DNA of 64,000 bases, from contig JBOZIK010000001.1 of the NCBI GenBank assembly GCA_051453625.1, positions 268,506,851-268,570,850 on the forward strand, given 5' to 3'. The DNA is from Welwitschia mirabilis (taxonomy: Eukaryota > Gnetophyta > Gnetopsida > Welwitschiales). Positions 21,742 to 34,335 of this stretch are shown piece by piece; position 1 is the stretch's first letter, and the number at the start of each line of letters is the position of its first letter. Both the position numbers and the translations under genes were made by a program. A model generated the notes under the pieces. That model was not told where the DNA came from and searched no databases. It saw only the letters and a program-made list of their open reading frames with translations.

Positions 21742-23604
21742 AAGAGATCCTATAGAGCTTCTAGGCTAGAGTTTTTAAAGTTCCTTGGTAACTTGTTAAG
21801 CACTTGTGCTTATTGTTGCCTCTTGAACCTCTTGCATGCCTTTGCATGTTCTTTCTTAGCTTTATTCTTATAATTTATAGTTTATTTTGCAAATTTTTAT
21901 TTTTCCATGAGATTTTCAAAGCTTTCATCTTTGATTAACTAGTTACATATCATTTTCTACTAGTTTTACTCCTTATGATTAGCCTCTAGTCTTTTCTACT
22001 CCTCTATTGCTTGCTTTTGTATCTATTTGGTATTATTGCTTAATTTCTCTTCTGTTTCTTGCTCTACCATCTATTTCAATAGCAGCATTCACCTCGGTTT
22101 TCACTAGTGTAGTTCTTCTATGCCTACATCCATCGGACTTATGTGCCCATGCTTTGTCTTTGGGTCTCTGCCATTTGCCTTTGCTCCTATAGATCTTCTT
22201 TGTTGATTTCTTGTGTGCTAATCTTTGCATGCTATCTCTCTGCGCTGAATTCATTTTTAACTACCAAGAACTTCTCTTGTCTTTTCCTCCATCTGTGACA
22301 TCTATTATGCATCTGTGATTAGTTCTTACCTATACTCCTAGTTTTTGCTATCTCTTGTGGGCATATTCTCAAGTTTCATAGTGTTTCCTGCAATCCTGAA
22401 TCTACTCTGCATGATGTATGTCACTGTTTTGATCCTCTCTTTACTAACATTCTCTCCATCCATGATTAATGAGCTTTTTGCTTCTCTTTACCTACTCTTT
22501 TATTTGTATCTGCACTCATTAGTTTTCATTTCTCACTACTTTCCTAGCTTTATGTTTTGTTGTCTTTGCTTGCTGATTGGCCTGCATGCCTATGTAACCA
22601 CCTTCATGCCTAGTTCACCATGCCTTGTTATTTTTATGGGCATTTGCTCCCTACAATTTCTACCTCCTTGTGCCTATGCCTTTATTGCTTTCTGCACCCT
22701 ATGCATTCTGCTCTATCAGAAGGTTGGGAGTTCGTTTCCTAGCCCTATAAAATAGATTTTTTCTTTTCAAACAAATTTGTGTTGTCTTTTTTCTTGTTTA
22801 TATGAACATGTAATTTAGTTGAGATATTGGTTAGCCATTATCGTCTTTCACGCACATGTAGTTTACCTAGCTATTTCTTAGCCATTAGCCCTATTTTATG
22901 CATATTAGCAGTTTAGCTTTTTTTTTTAAACTATTCTTAGCTATTTTTTAATTTGTTTGATTTTTTTAGCCTTTTTTTAAATTTGTAAGGGAATTTTTTT
23001 TACACCTTAATCTTATTTTTTTCCACCAAGTTGAGTTTGGGATGTGAAGTAAGATCCACTTGATTTGATTTTTCTCTTACTTATACTAATTTTTGTGATG
23101 TGGATAGATTGAGCTAGGTTTGAAATGTTGAGCAAGATTCACTTAGCTTAACTATACCAAATTAAACCTTGTCCTTGTGTGTTTTTTGGTGTTTTCTTTT
23201 TATTTTTTCCTTTCTCACACTAAAATTTTAATTTTCTATGATTAAGGTTAAAATTGAAAATTACTTTCACCCATAAACACATTATGTTTCACACTAGCAA
23301 TAAGTTTGAGTTGATGGCAGGAAGGGGGAGCCTTATGTAGACAAAGATCTGTGTCAGGCTACATTGCCCTTTGAGCTTCTTATGTAGTCTTAACTACCTT
23401 AACTATGAAGTTAAGGCCATCTAGAGAGCCATGTCTCTCTTAAGCGAAAACATCCTTAGTTCCTTAAGATTTAGATTCCCTTGTATAGCAATAAGTTTTG
23501 GTTGATGGTGTGCATGGGGATCCTTCTATAGATAGAGATCTGTGTTAGGCTACATTTCCCTTTGAGCTTATTATGTAGTCTTAACTACCTTAACTATGGA
23601 GTTT
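21742..23604 (+). other. Leader of element D, T/C-rich, with 191-bp tandem repeat
   Basis: A strongly T/C-rich block (about 21950-22750) contains open hydrophobic frames (22007-22192, 22345-22755). Their composition follows the T/C bias and they match nothing I know, so I do not call them genes. From 23296 a 191-bp unit beginning AGCAATAAGTTT repeats at 23487 and runs into the gap at 23605. Confidence 0.45.
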
Positions 23605-23704
23605 NNNNNNNNNNNNNNNNNNNNNNNNNNNNNNNNNNNNNNNNNNNNNNNNNNNNNNNNNNNNNNNNNNNNNNNNNNNNNNNNNNNNNNNNNNNNNNNN
23701 NNNN

Positions 23705-26155
23705 TTTTAATAATTATAACTTTATGGCACATTTATCTTTCTTATATTGTTGCATTCACCTCCTTTATTATGTCTTAATTTATCATGATTCTTAGTCATT
23801 TTTCATCTCTCAGACTTTCTACTACTTTTCTTAAACCTCTATGATATTCTCTAAGCTTAACTAGTCCTACTAATATTTCCAATTTTTCTAATCTTTTAGG
23901 AGATTCTATCATTCTATTTGTTGTCTAGACGACTAGATAGATTACACACTGATATTTTTGAATAATTATCATTCTCATGTTTTATCTTTTTCAAACTAAA
24001 TATAACCCTACTTTTCATCCATAGAATATTGTTCCCATCCTACTTGTATTGCTTATTTCTACTTAAACTTGCATATTAATCTTTTTAATCTTAACTTAAC
24101 TATAATACGTGATGTATTAATTCATCTATGAAGGGTAGGACATATATTTTAAGATATTTTGAACACTTTTTGAACTTTTAAGAGTCATTTTTCCATTTTT
24201 ATAAGCCACATCTATAGTTTACTAATTTGATTTACAATATCTACTATTTTAGTAATATACATTATGGATATTATTTATTAAATCATGTATTTAATAGCAA
24301 AATACTTGAAGCATGGTTTATTTGTAGGAATAATCAAATAATTCATGAGACTATGGATGAAGGAAATAATGTTATGATTGATTATTTTTAATATATTTTC
24401 CTTTTAAATTATGCTTAAAAAATCAATTTTAATCCATGAATATCCTTTTTGAGTTATTACTTTTTTTGGATATATATGCATATAATTTAGTAAGTTATCA
24501 TGATCATATATTTTAATGATAATTTATGTTATGACATCCAATTTTTATCTTCTCGATGTGATAAATGTTTTAACTGAGTGGTAATGTATAGGTAAGTGTT
24601 TTGATCTTATTTTTTGATGAGTATGATTACAGGTAATTAATTGTATAGATTAGTTTTTAAGTGTCAGTTGTTCCCATAATTATCTCGATGATAGTCTATA
24701 CAAAACTATGGTCATTTCATCTTTCAAGATAAAACATTTCAATTTATTTAATTTTATGATTTACTACTACATACTAAGATCTATGAACTTGAGTTACATA
24801 TTCCTAAGTAGTGCTTTATCTTAGTTAATTTGGTTTGCAATTATAGTTATTCACTAACTTTATCAGGGAATGACAAGGATAAGTGAAGGGCTATGTTGCG
24901 ATGCCAAATTATATGTTTATGATGGGATATTTTAAGTAATTTTGTAGGACATTTAAATAGGCTTAAGTACAAAACAATGATTATTAAGAGTCACGGAGAA
25001 AATCATAGAAATGCACAAATACTAGCACTTTTAAAGGAATTTAAGACTAATTTTAATACTTCATATTTTGAGGAGAAATTAATGATTTTCAAGGCCAATT
25101 TAACTTGATAAATAACTTTAAGAAAGTTGTCGTCCCATCCATTATCTAAATGACAAACAAGAACAACATCACTTGCAAACTGACTAGGTTGCTAATTGGA
25201 TTTACATGAAGGATGTTGACTGGGCCAACATGAAGGATAAATATAGAACTCTGTTGATGTGGCATGGTCCCCATCATCATTTAGATGACCACTAGAATAA
25301 CTATCTAATTTTAGTTAATGTACCAACTTCACCAAACTTCTGTAGTGTGTCATACACCTTCTTGCATGTTTTTTGAATTTTTCATGTTTTTGTTAGATTT
25401 GCTATTATTAGAGTGCATTATTGTTGTAAATACTACCTTTTTTCTTGGCTTCGATCATCTTCATTTTCACTGAAAATTCTTGTAATAGGAGATAAAAGGA
25501 CTAGAGGTCCATCCATTATTATTGCAGAGAGACATCTTCCTTGGAGTTGAGCTGTGTATCCTTCATTGAGGTATTGCTACTTTGTAACATAGATTTTGGT
25601 TTATTTCTAATCTAAACTCTGATTTTCTTTTATATCTTTTATTTTGTGCATGTTTCTTATGGTTTATGTTGCTTTAGATTTTGTGACAACTTATTTAGTG
25701 ATATAGATCATGATGGTAACCTTTATTAAGGTTGATATTATTAGTTTAGCTACATTGTATTTTCTTTCCTAGGTTAACTTACATTGTTTTCATATTCTGT
25801 TTGACATACCTAATAGCTTAGATTAATCTTGATCTGGTGGTGGCTTTTCTTGATTGATCTAGATTATACAGGATCAATCTTCATGACAAGTTAATTTTTG
25901 TAATCAAATGGAAGTTGCATTTAGTATAGTCTTGCATTTTATTTTCATAAGTGTATTTACATTGTTATTTCTAAATTATTATTTTATTCTACTCTAAAGA
26001 TACATAGTTTTTCATTTTTTAAATCAATTCTCTTTCTTCTCGCCTATGCTTTTAATGAGATTATAACACTTAGGTCACTCCCTTCTATATTAGTATTTTA
26101 TGTTGTGTAAAATCTATATATATGTGACTGATAGGATCTTCTTAAGAATGTAACA
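23705..26155 (+). mobile_element. Element C: 3' end of an Athila-like element
   Basis: 24893-26155 is an LTR distantly matching those of A and B: it starts TGTTGCGATGCC after the purine tract AAGTGAAGGG+CTA, has the same internal order (GTCGTCC motif, AGGAGATAAAAGGACTAGAGG block, GATATAGATCATGATGG block), and ends near GTAACA. The stretch 23705-24892 matches the 3' noncoding part of A and B, including a GTTGTCTAGACGACTAG motif near 23920. Its left end is lost in the gap 23605-23704. It sits inside element D. Confidence 0.6.
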
Positions 26156-28080
26156 TTTTCATGAATACATACTTTAATAATTCCCCCTTATAGAGCCTTT
26201 TTACTATGTGTTGACTTGCATTTGAGTGATCGTTGTAGCCACTGTGACCTCTTCTCTGATCATCTTCTACAGTCTAGTTGGAAGTGTTCATATTTATAGT
26301 TCACTCATGATCTGAGCCTCTCTAATTTCTTATGACATTCTTCTATTCTACATTTATATCACTTGCCACTGAGTTTGTAGCCTAATCTCTTCACAATGGA
26401 CCATTGTATACCCATTTTCATTGATCACGATTACCTTGCCCTCCACTAATCCATGTCTATTTGTAGCTATATCATTATGCCATGAGCCACTTGTGAACCC
26501 GCCTCCCTTGCTTATCCTGTTGTTGGACCTCATCTTTGCATGTAGTCTTAGTCACCTTCCTTACTTACTACATCTTAACATGTGTGTATTGTCAATCTCC
26601 TCTTGCAAGCCCTTGCCTCACTTGCATAATCGTGTTGTTAGACTTGTTGCTTCTCTATTAGTTGGATTGTGTCTGCTTACCATGACCACCTGCCTTTTCT
26701 TATTGTCCACTGTGTTTTTTTGCTAATGCGCTACCTCCATAGTGGTAGGGTCTACTTGGATTTCATTACCAAGTCAGTAAGAAGTCATAAGTATAATCCA
26801 TCTTAAAATTTACTAAGTCTAGTGTATAAGGAGGTCATTAGCATTACATGATACTCTCTCTTAAGGAGAGTGTATAGCTTAGGTAACTAAAACTAGCCAA
26901 TGACTTGGAAGCCTCACTAAAGTGATTCATAATTTTTTCCTTTTACTCCCTTAGGAAACAAGGATATCCCCCTTGGAAAGGATATGATTACTATCCAAAT
27001 TTGGAAGTAGACCTTAAAATTAAAAAATCTGCATATTCATCATCTAATAATCAAATTAAGCATCCTTGCATTAAAATTTATCCTTGCTCATATTAAGAAC
27101 TCTTTAACAAAATTACCTTACTTATTCTTATGTGTGTAGGCTTTACAGGGTTTTGGAGGGATTTATCCTTCTTGTCATACATTGTGGTTTGAATAAAACA
27201 CTTGAATTTTTAGGATTAATTTTTTCTCATAGTGACTATACCTATTCATCATAACCTCTTTTCTTTTTTTTTTTTCATTGTAATTATAACATTGTTCTCC
27301 CTTTTCCCTCTTTGATTTTTGACGATTTTTCTTTATGTGTTAGATACATCAAGTTTCTTAGTAGTGGATGTGAGTAAGATCCCTTTGGAAACCAACTTTA
27401 CCTCATAACTTATCAACCCTTATCTCTTTCTTTCTTAGTCTTCATTATGATTTTGACATCAAAAGGTAGATTCTAGATCCTATCAGAGAGTTTAACACTA
27501 TTCTTGACTACTAGAATCATATTCACTCTTAAGGTGATCTTGCATGATGATCAAAGTTGAAAGGATTGAAATGAATATTTTATGTCAATAATGTAGATTT
27601 ATGGTTTTGATGCAAATTTCTTTGAAAAAGAGCATGTTACTTTTTAAGATTCAAATTAATAAAAGGCATGAAAAGCCATTGATTACAAGCTCACAAAAAT
27701 CATGTGAAAATTAGTGGCTACTACACACAAAACATTGTTTGGTAGAAATAAGTCTTGTTATTCCAACTGTTGTGCTTTGCAGGAGACCTTTTATGTAAAA
27801 AATGATTTTGAGTTAATAAATCTCATTACAAGCATGAACAACCTTTACTGTGAAAGGGGTAAAATGCATTAAGTTATAGCTTAGATCATGGATATTAAAA
27901 ACTAAAGTTGCTAAGATAGATCCAACCTAGATAGTTTGCATAAATTATGTCAACTTGATCTCTTGTTGTTTGGAGGATTTCTTTCTTCATAGCTACATTC
28001 TATCTCTTCATGAAAGTAACGTCTTCCTAATATAAACTTTAAGATGCTTAATAAGGATCTTATGATTGTAGAAGTTCAAT
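26156..28080 (+). other. Interior of element D, leader-like segment
   Basis: T/C-rich again, resembling 21950-23600 in base bias and in phrases such as GGATGTGAGTAAGATCC (27366) versus GGGATGTGAAGTAAGATCC (23039). It may be a second copy of the leader. A 101-codon frame (26421-26726) is hydrophobic and probably noncoding. Beyond this I see nothing. Confidence 0.35.
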
Positions 28081-28500
28081 TTAACTTCTCAAACTCCTCG
28101 TTCTCTAATGCAGCTTGCAAAGTTTCTCATGCTCGTGGATCTCCTCCTAAACATAAGCAGTCTTATCACAACTCTCTTCCATCAAAGACATCATATCATG
28201 ATAATGGTAAGGCTTCATAAAAAAAACAAAAGAAGTATAATTAAACTCCATCAAATAAGAAGCAAGTTTAGCATACTACTACTCTGAACAAAAACAAATA
28301 TCAATACTCATGATGTGGAAGAAGTAGTTATACCTCAAACTTCTATCAGATACCTTGAGATAAGAATTAAATCTACAACCAAGGTAAATGTAGTTATTGA
28401 AGAGTCCAAATTCCTTAATAATGATTATCATTATGAGTCAAATGTAGTTTTTAATAATTCTAATTTTATGGATATGAGTGAACACATACCTTATAATGAA
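28080..28500 (+). pseudogene. copia gag C-terminal remnant, element D
   Basis: The frame reads SHARGSPPKHKQSYHNSLPS followed by Lys/Asn/Ser-rich sequence and stops, the low-complexity segment usual between copia gag and its zinc knuckle. A degraded Cys-containing YSxC fragment near 28308 could be the knuckle. Assigned mainly from its position before the protease. Confidence 0.45.
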
Positions 28501-28960
28501 ACTTAGATTCTTGACATTAGTGCTAATTGTCACATGACTTATTAGCATGATCATTTCAATGACTTTGTCAAAGTTCTTAGTCAAATTTATTTGAAAAATA
28601 AAACTCTAGTTCTAGTGGAAGGCTATGGTTCAGTTACTCTTAACTTGACATTACTCTTTTCATAGACTATTTCTCATGTTCTGTTTATTCCTTCTTTGAG
28701 GTTGCATCTTCTATCACTTTCTACCTTGATATGAGAAGATCACTCAATCTTTATGATAAAGCACTCAATGGATATGTTTTATTCCAATAACAAACTAGTT
28801 ATGCAAGGCTACAAATATGGTAAACTTATTCATCTTTAAGGTTATGTCAAAAAGCATGAGATCGCTTGCGCCACTTTATAAGCTAAAACCTTAGATGCTC
28901 AATGTCCTATGGTTGAGAGGGGAGATGTACTACTAGTCCTACTCTAGTTCCTTCTATTGG
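28501..28960 (+). pseudogene. copia protease and pre-integrase remnant, element D
   Basis: ILDISANCHMTY at about 28507-28542 is the copia protease active site (LDSGASxHMT). The D-S-G triplet is D-I-S at 28513-28521. Downstream are GYGSVTLNLT, ISHVLFIPSLRLHLLSLSTL and CATL, typical of the protease C-terminus and GAG_pre-integrase segment. Stops and frameshifts are present. No integrase core follows. Confidence 0.7.
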
Positions 28961-29029
28961 TATAACTTTTTTGTAACCTTTAGTAATTAAGTAATTTGGT
29001 GCTTTAAGAACTCTTAATCATGGTTCCTG

Positions 29030-29396
29030 TAGCAATTTAGCAAGTTCTCTGGCCAAAGAAGCTGAAACAACCAACAGGTGACATCATAGTACTTGGTCAC
29101 AGTCTACTCTCCAAGATGTCCATCACAATGAAAAGGATAAAACTAGAACTAGATATGGCTTGCATACAACTTATGATAATAATGTTAATAAGATTCATTT
29201 AATTTTTAATGGTAAACAAATCTCTTTGAAAGATATTATTTTACATTATCAATGGGTCCAAGACATAAAAGAAGAATACCATGCTCTTATAGAAAATGAT
29301 ACATGGGAGTTGGTTCATAAAATTAAGGAACTTATGCAACATGAAGTCATTCAATCAGTATATTATCCAATCCTAGAATTAATAATTAATACTTAA
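29030..29396 (+). pseudogene. Start of copia reverse transcriptase, element D
   Basis: An open frame from 29160 contains WVQDIKEEYHALIENDTWEL (29250-29309), the well-known beginning of RVT_2 domains (W..AM..EY.AL..N.TWELV). After about 30 residues the sequence diverges and terminates at 29394. No YVDD box is present, so about 1.5 kb of pol is deleted. Confidence 0.65.
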
Positions 29397-29541
29397 AAAA
29401 AGATTCTTAGTTAAAAGAAGTTCCAAGATTTCAATTCAAGATTGGATTGATAAACAATGAGTTGAGTTAAACTCATTTTACGTTTGTACATCATGGGCTT
29501 AACTTGAATCTTGAGTCTCTAATTAAAGTCATATCAAATCA

Positions 29542-29645
29542 TAGTACTATGAGATGTGTAGTACAAAATGCGACCTAGTACTATAGGATGTGTAGTATAC
29601 ATCTTATCCTAGCATTACAAGATATGTAATGCACAAAAATAAGCA
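29542..29645 (+). repeat. Three 34-bp tandem units near 3' end of D
   Basis: Units start TAGTACTATGAG, TAGTACTATAGG and TAGCATTACAAG, each with an internal TAGTA/TACTA-type dyad, at 34-bp steps. They lie about 170 bp before the polypurine tract. Confidence 0.6.
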
Positions 29646-29802
29646 TTTCTACCATATGTGTAGTAATAAATTAATTGTTTCTTTTATAAAGTAATTTTCT
29701 CACATGGAAACTCCTTTCTATAGGTTTTATTGTAGGTTACATTCCCAAGGTTTTCCCCCAAGTAGTTCGATTTTCCCTTGAAAAAGAGCATATTTTCACA
29801 TT

Positions 29803-29814
29803 AAGGGGGAAAAT
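29803..29814 (+). other. Polypurine tract, element D
   Basis: AAGGGGGAAAAT ends right before the 3' LTR start TGCTAAGG. Canonical copia-type tract. Confidence 0.8.
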
Positions 29815-29980
29815 TGCTAAGGTTAAGTATACACTATGGTCCCATGTCTTGAAATGTATGAAAACCCTAATGGTGTGTTGTGCTATTTAAGCAAGATCTT
29901 TCTTGAATAATAAAAAGAAATACAATTTCACTTTTGGGAAATCTTATGTCAATCCATTTTTTGACATTTTTTTCCCAGCA
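29815..29980 (+). repeat. 3' LTR of element D
   Basis: 166 bp, matching 21555-21722; begins TGCTAAGG, ends CCCAGCA. Host LTR sequence of element H resumes directly after. Confidence 0.85.
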
Positions 29981-32963
29981 AGAAAAGCTAGCACAAGAAA
30001 ATGATGCATGTAATTAAACTTAAGAAAATGATGAATGTAATTAAACTTACTAATTAAAACAAGAATATTACTTACCTTAGTTAGGTGCATGAGTTATAAA
30101 AATGATCTATTTTTATACTCTAATGTCACTTATTACTCATCCTAGTTACCAAAGCTAAATTATGTGATCTTGTAATCTTAAGGTATATGCCTTTGTTTAT
30201 CTATATATAGAGATCCTTTCCTCTTCCACAAAGAGGAGATACTTTTATTTTTTCATATAAGTGCACTTCCTTCTTTTCTTTCTCTTATTTTTCATTCTTT
30301 TACTTATGAAGCTTGGATCTTAAAATCTTGGATCTAAGAAATTCTTGAGCATTGATCTTTATCAATCTTCAACTATCAAGGACTTACTAATCTTTCTAAG
30401 TAAGTTCTTTACTCATATTATTCATATGGTCTCTTTTAATATTTTAGTAAAGTGATGTAATACTTATATCAAATCATTATTTATGATATATTATAAAATT
30501 ATGTTTTTCCCTCCCAATGGATCACACTAAGATGTGGGGAGATATGAGGGGACATTTATGCTTAGTAATTAAAGTTACTAATGAATGATTATGGCTAAAT
30601 TACCACTTGGGGATTTACTACATATTTGGATACTTATGTTTATTATGTGTTAATATGCATAATAATATATTTTTTATTCTTTATATATTAGGTCCATCTT
30701 ATTAGGCACAAAGTTTGATCCTCAAAAATCTCTTTTATGCTAGTACTCTTTTATGGTAATAATAAGGCTCATCGTATATGCATTTGTTAATTAATTTGAT
30801 TTTATTTTCTAAATTAATTTATGTTAATACTATTTAGTAAAGCTATAATAAAAATAATTATTTTATTTAGTGTATTTATTATTTCACTAATGATATAAAT
30901 TATTTCATAACTAGTTGCAAAAACTTTACCATATTGCTTATAGTCAAAGTTAAATTTCTGAAATAGAGGCATAGGTTAAGAATACCATAACTTATTAATT
31001 AATAGGTATAAAGTAGTAATTTTGTTTATAAGTTTAGGATTATGTTATGATTTTAAAAATGGAAAAACAATAATTTTTTTGATGTATAATAATTTTCAAA
31101 AATTTATATGTTAAAATACATTAGAAAATAAATATAGAAAATAGTGAGCAATTAATTTATGTTTATATGACTACTAGTTAAGATATCTATAAAACCGAGC
31201 ATCCTAAATTGGAGGGAATTAAACAAGCATTCTAAAACTCTTAAGTCATTTAAAAATGCAAAGTATTTTGAAAGTTATAATCATTTTAGTGTAGCATAGT
31301 AAGACTATAATTTTATAAAATTTGCTAGTTTTTAACCTTAAATCATGACCTTAGAAATAATAGTTTTAGAGTTCCAAGAAAGATTAAGTTATTTTTTAAG
31401 ATCTTATATGAATTTAGTTTGTGAAAAATTACTATAATTTATTTTTTGCTTCATAGTTAATTAATTATTAAAATTTTGATTTTGATATCTCCTTGGAGCC
31501 CAAAAAATGTTATAATTAATGTTATAAGTTATAGAAAATTTATTAGAGAAAATTTTATAGTAAATTTAAGTATATAACATAAGTTTATATTAGTAGCCTT
31601 AAGTTACATTACTTAGAAATAATATTTTGTTAAGAAAAACATGTCTTTTAGATTTTTCCTTTATCTTACTTTTAATGTGCATGCTTGTAAGGGTTTTTCA
31701 CATTAGTAGTTAAGTAACATAAATATTCCTTTGTTTATCACTAATTTTCTTGACTTATAATATAGCTATGTGAGTCTTAGATAAAGAATTAAGTCTTTAT
31801 AACCATGCTTGAGCTATATTTTCTTTTACTTATCTTCATAGTACCAATTCATAGAGATTATCATATGAGAATGGAAGAATACTTATAGGATTAGCATAAT
31901 TCTAGGTATGAATTAATTTTTAAAATTTTATCATTAAGATGTAATTTAATACAATTTTAAATATTTTTATTATTACTAAAAAAAGAAAAAATAATATTTC
32001 CTTTATTTAGATTTTTATTATTATAATCTTGAATATATAGATGTTCTAGTATGTTTGTTTTTTGTTTAATGATTATTTCTATAAAATAAACCTAATAATG
32101 ATTATTATTATTATTATAATAAATAGGTAAATAATCTATTAAATATCCATATTAGTTAAAACTGTATGCATGAATTTGTATGGTGTATTCATTGAACAGG
32201 ACTAAATTAAGATAATCCTAATAATGTTCATCTCCATCCTTGGATTTCATCACCAAGGTAGGTTGGAATGCATTTAATAATACCCTTTTGTAAGTGGATT
32301 TAATCATCATTTTCCTATCCTACCCATGTATGGACTTACTCTAACTTAATACCTCGAGTCTTGGCATCAATGGATCATGTTACACAATCCAAAGATGTTT
32401 TAAGGAAGTGGGGGTTATTTATAAACATGCACTTATCTTATGTACTACTCGTCACCTTTATTAGAGGTATATCAAGGTAAAGTGTAAGCCTATGAAGTTG
32501 ATCCCAACTATACTTGTATATTTCAGAACCTGAAGTATAACTAACTCATGTCCGAAGGGTGGTTGGATATTGAGTTACAATGTCATTAATGGAAGTTGAA
32601 ACTTTCTATTATCTTGGTTAGGTATTATTCCTAAACTTATCCATGTATGTTTATAACTAGTTTACATATCCTCAACTATTTACAAGATATCTTCTATGTG
32701 GTAAAAACCTACGAAGAATTATAGGATACAAGCCTATAACATCGCTATTATTTGTAAACTAAAATAACTTAGGAATTAATTATAGATAAATGTATAATAA
32801 TAGTATGATTTGTTTTTTTCAAAATAAAATGCTAATAAAGGAATAAGTAAAATTTAATCATATGTCTAACTCTATTAGATAATAATGTTAAAGAATAAAG
32901 AAAGAGAAAAGAAAAAAGGAAAAATTAGTGCTTAATTAATGTAAGAAAAGATAATGTGTCGTA

Positions 32964-33366
32964 AGTCAAGACATATTCCATATTATAGATTACTAAAGAG
33001 TTGTATACATCTTTTAAAAGATTATAGATTCTTTTTTATAGGATTCACCAGCTTAGTCAAGACATCTTTCATCTTGTAGATATATGGTGACATAGTTAAC
33101 ACCTTTACTTTATGTACATGTCTTTACTAAAAATCCCTAAAACACAGGAACTTAACCAAAACATTAGATTTAAACTTAACTTAAAAAATCTTATCAAATA
33201 TTTTATAGACATCTTTTCTTTTGGTATATATCTTCACATGCGATAGAGATATTCATCCTCATAGATGTCTTCGATGTACTTAACTAAAACTTGAAATTCA
33301 TGATCCCTATCCATACATGATACTAATTTCGACAAGTTTGGCACATCAAAACTAGGTAAATAAACA
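32964..33366 (-). repeat. 5' LTR of element E, outer part
   Basis: Continues the LTR broken at 11967. Contains further GACATCTT / TAGATATC-type motif copies near 33055-33100 and 33205-33270. The outer end is placed at 33366 (AATAAACA), which reads TGTTTATT on the minus strand. The boundary is tentative. Confidence 0.4.
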
Positions 33367-33479
33367 TGTAAAACCACTAATAAAAAGTAACTTATATGGA
33401 AAAATGCTTAAATAGAATGAACCATTAGTATGAGATGCAATCTAAAATAAATTGAACTTAGCAATGAAAGTTATATTAG

Positions 33480-33976
33480 AAAAAGAATAGTTTATAATAA
33501 GGTAGTTATACTCTTTAAAAAAGAAGTCAAGAATGATCTAAATGATTATAGGCTTAAAATGTTTTTGTCAAGCTTTCAAGAAAATTCTAGAGTTTACTAT
33601 TAAAGAGTAAGTTAAGAAAAAAAGGTACGTGCAATATTACAAGTAGGTTTTTCAAGTGCCATCATTTAACTATAAACCACCTTATTACCTTAAAATATAT
33701 GTTTAATAAAACAAAATGTTTACATAAAAAACCTTTTATTTGATCTATAAACTTTTCTAAAGTATATGATTCTATTAGCCAAAGTAAGTTCTAAAGGATA
33801 TTACATAATTTAAGAGCTTAAACAACATTACTACCTACAGTCCAAAGAATTTACAAACAGATTATCCAACTTAAATATAACTATGGAAGTGTTTTATTTA
33901 ATATTTTGATTTATGTAAAACATGAATTCATTATTTGTTCAACTCTATTTTATTTTTAATTTATGTACTTAGAGAT
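33480..33976 (+). pseudogene. LINE reverse transcriptase remnant, 5' part
   Basis: ILFKKEVKNDLNDYRL followed by FLSSF at about 33508-33585 corresponds to the LINE RT start (P.FKKGD..D..NYRPISLLSSF). Further on, LFDL-like, YYII-like and EVFYLIF-like pieces follow the order of the palm domain. The frame is broken by stops, then interrupted at 33976 by element G and continued at 63263. It would have encoded target-primed reverse transcription. Confidence 0.6.
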
Positions 33977-34335
33977 TATAATGTTTTAAATTACTAAATT
34001 AGGATTGAAATTTGCATTTTAATATGTAACATTAGAAATTAAAGAATAAGGAATATAATAATATATCAATTATGTAGAAATGAAGTATCTTGTTATTAAA
34101 ATAATAGACGTCTATCTTCTATGCCTTATTCTAGCCTTAGACTAGTGGTTAAAGGTAAATACATGAACTAAAATATTAGTCCCCCTTCTAGAACCCTTGA
34201 GGATTAGCCAAGATTGTTATGGATTGCATTCACCTAGTCTATCCTTTCCCACGTATTACCATAGGCATAGGAACTAAGACAAAAGAATAAAATGTCATAA
34301 TTTAACGGTCACAACTTTTTATTATACAGTAGTTA

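Larger units (their letters stand above)
21555..29980 (+). mobile_element. Element D: copia retrotransposon with very short LTRs
   Basis: LTRs of 168 bp (21555-21722) and 166 bp (29815-29980) start TGCTA and end GCA. Primer site TGGTATCAGAGC is exact at 21725. Flanks AGAAG (left) and AGAAA (right) are a probable target duplication with one change. The interior has a 1.9-kb T/C-rich leader, gag and protease traces, and only the very start of reverse transcriptase. Part of the interior (about 23705-26155) is an inserted Athila-like fragment, C. The bulk of RT, RNase H and integrase is missing, so the element was deleted or non-autonomous. Confidence 0.8.
11968..32963 (+). mobile_element. Element H: Tekay/Del-like Ty3/gypsy chromovirus
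   Basis: Complete structure: LTR 11968-15567, primer site 15571, gag-pol remnant about 16700-20810, polypurine tract, and 3' LTR 20886-21554 plus 29981-32963 (split by element D). The LTRs are about 3.6 kb, typical of Tekay/Del elements. Coding order gag-PR-RT-RH-IN-chromodomain is Ty3/gypsy. All domains are broken by stops. The element is inserted in the LTR of E. Its target duplication is not clear by eye at the decayed ends. Confidence 0.8.
20886..32963 (+). repeat. 3' LTR of element H, split by element D
   Basis: First part 20886-21554, second 29981-32963. The joint is confirmed by the uninterrupted copies at 12600-12660 and 34965-35020: AAGGATTAA...AGCTAGCA continues across the insertion. 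The total of about 3.65 kb matches the 5' LTR. Noncoding. Confidence 0.75.
7175..33366 (-). mobile_element. Element E: Ty1/copia retrotransposon, interrupted
   Basis: Reads on the minus strand: 5' LTR (33366-32964 and 11967-10904), primer site, gag, protease, integrase, reverse transcriptase. It is cut on its 3' side by element A at 7174 and split in its LTR by element H (11968-32963). The remainder of RT, RNase H and the 3' LTR lie beyond element A, outside the window. The outer end at 33366 is inferred from a CA-ended boundary and the start of LINE-like sequence beyond it, and is uncertain. All genes carry many stops. Confidence 0.65.

Noticed and set aside
22715-22750. tRNA T-arm-like sequence GGGAGTTCGTTTCC, possible SINE B box
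   Set aside because: Loop and stem are out of register with a real T-arm, and no A box or anticodon arm is present upstream.
22345-22755. 136-codon membrane-protein-like frame
   Set aside because: Reflects T/C-rich composition in a retrotransposon leader; no homology recognised and no neighbouring gene structure.
26421-26726. 101-codon open frame
   Set aside because: Same T/C-rich bias as the other leader frames, no recognisable domain.
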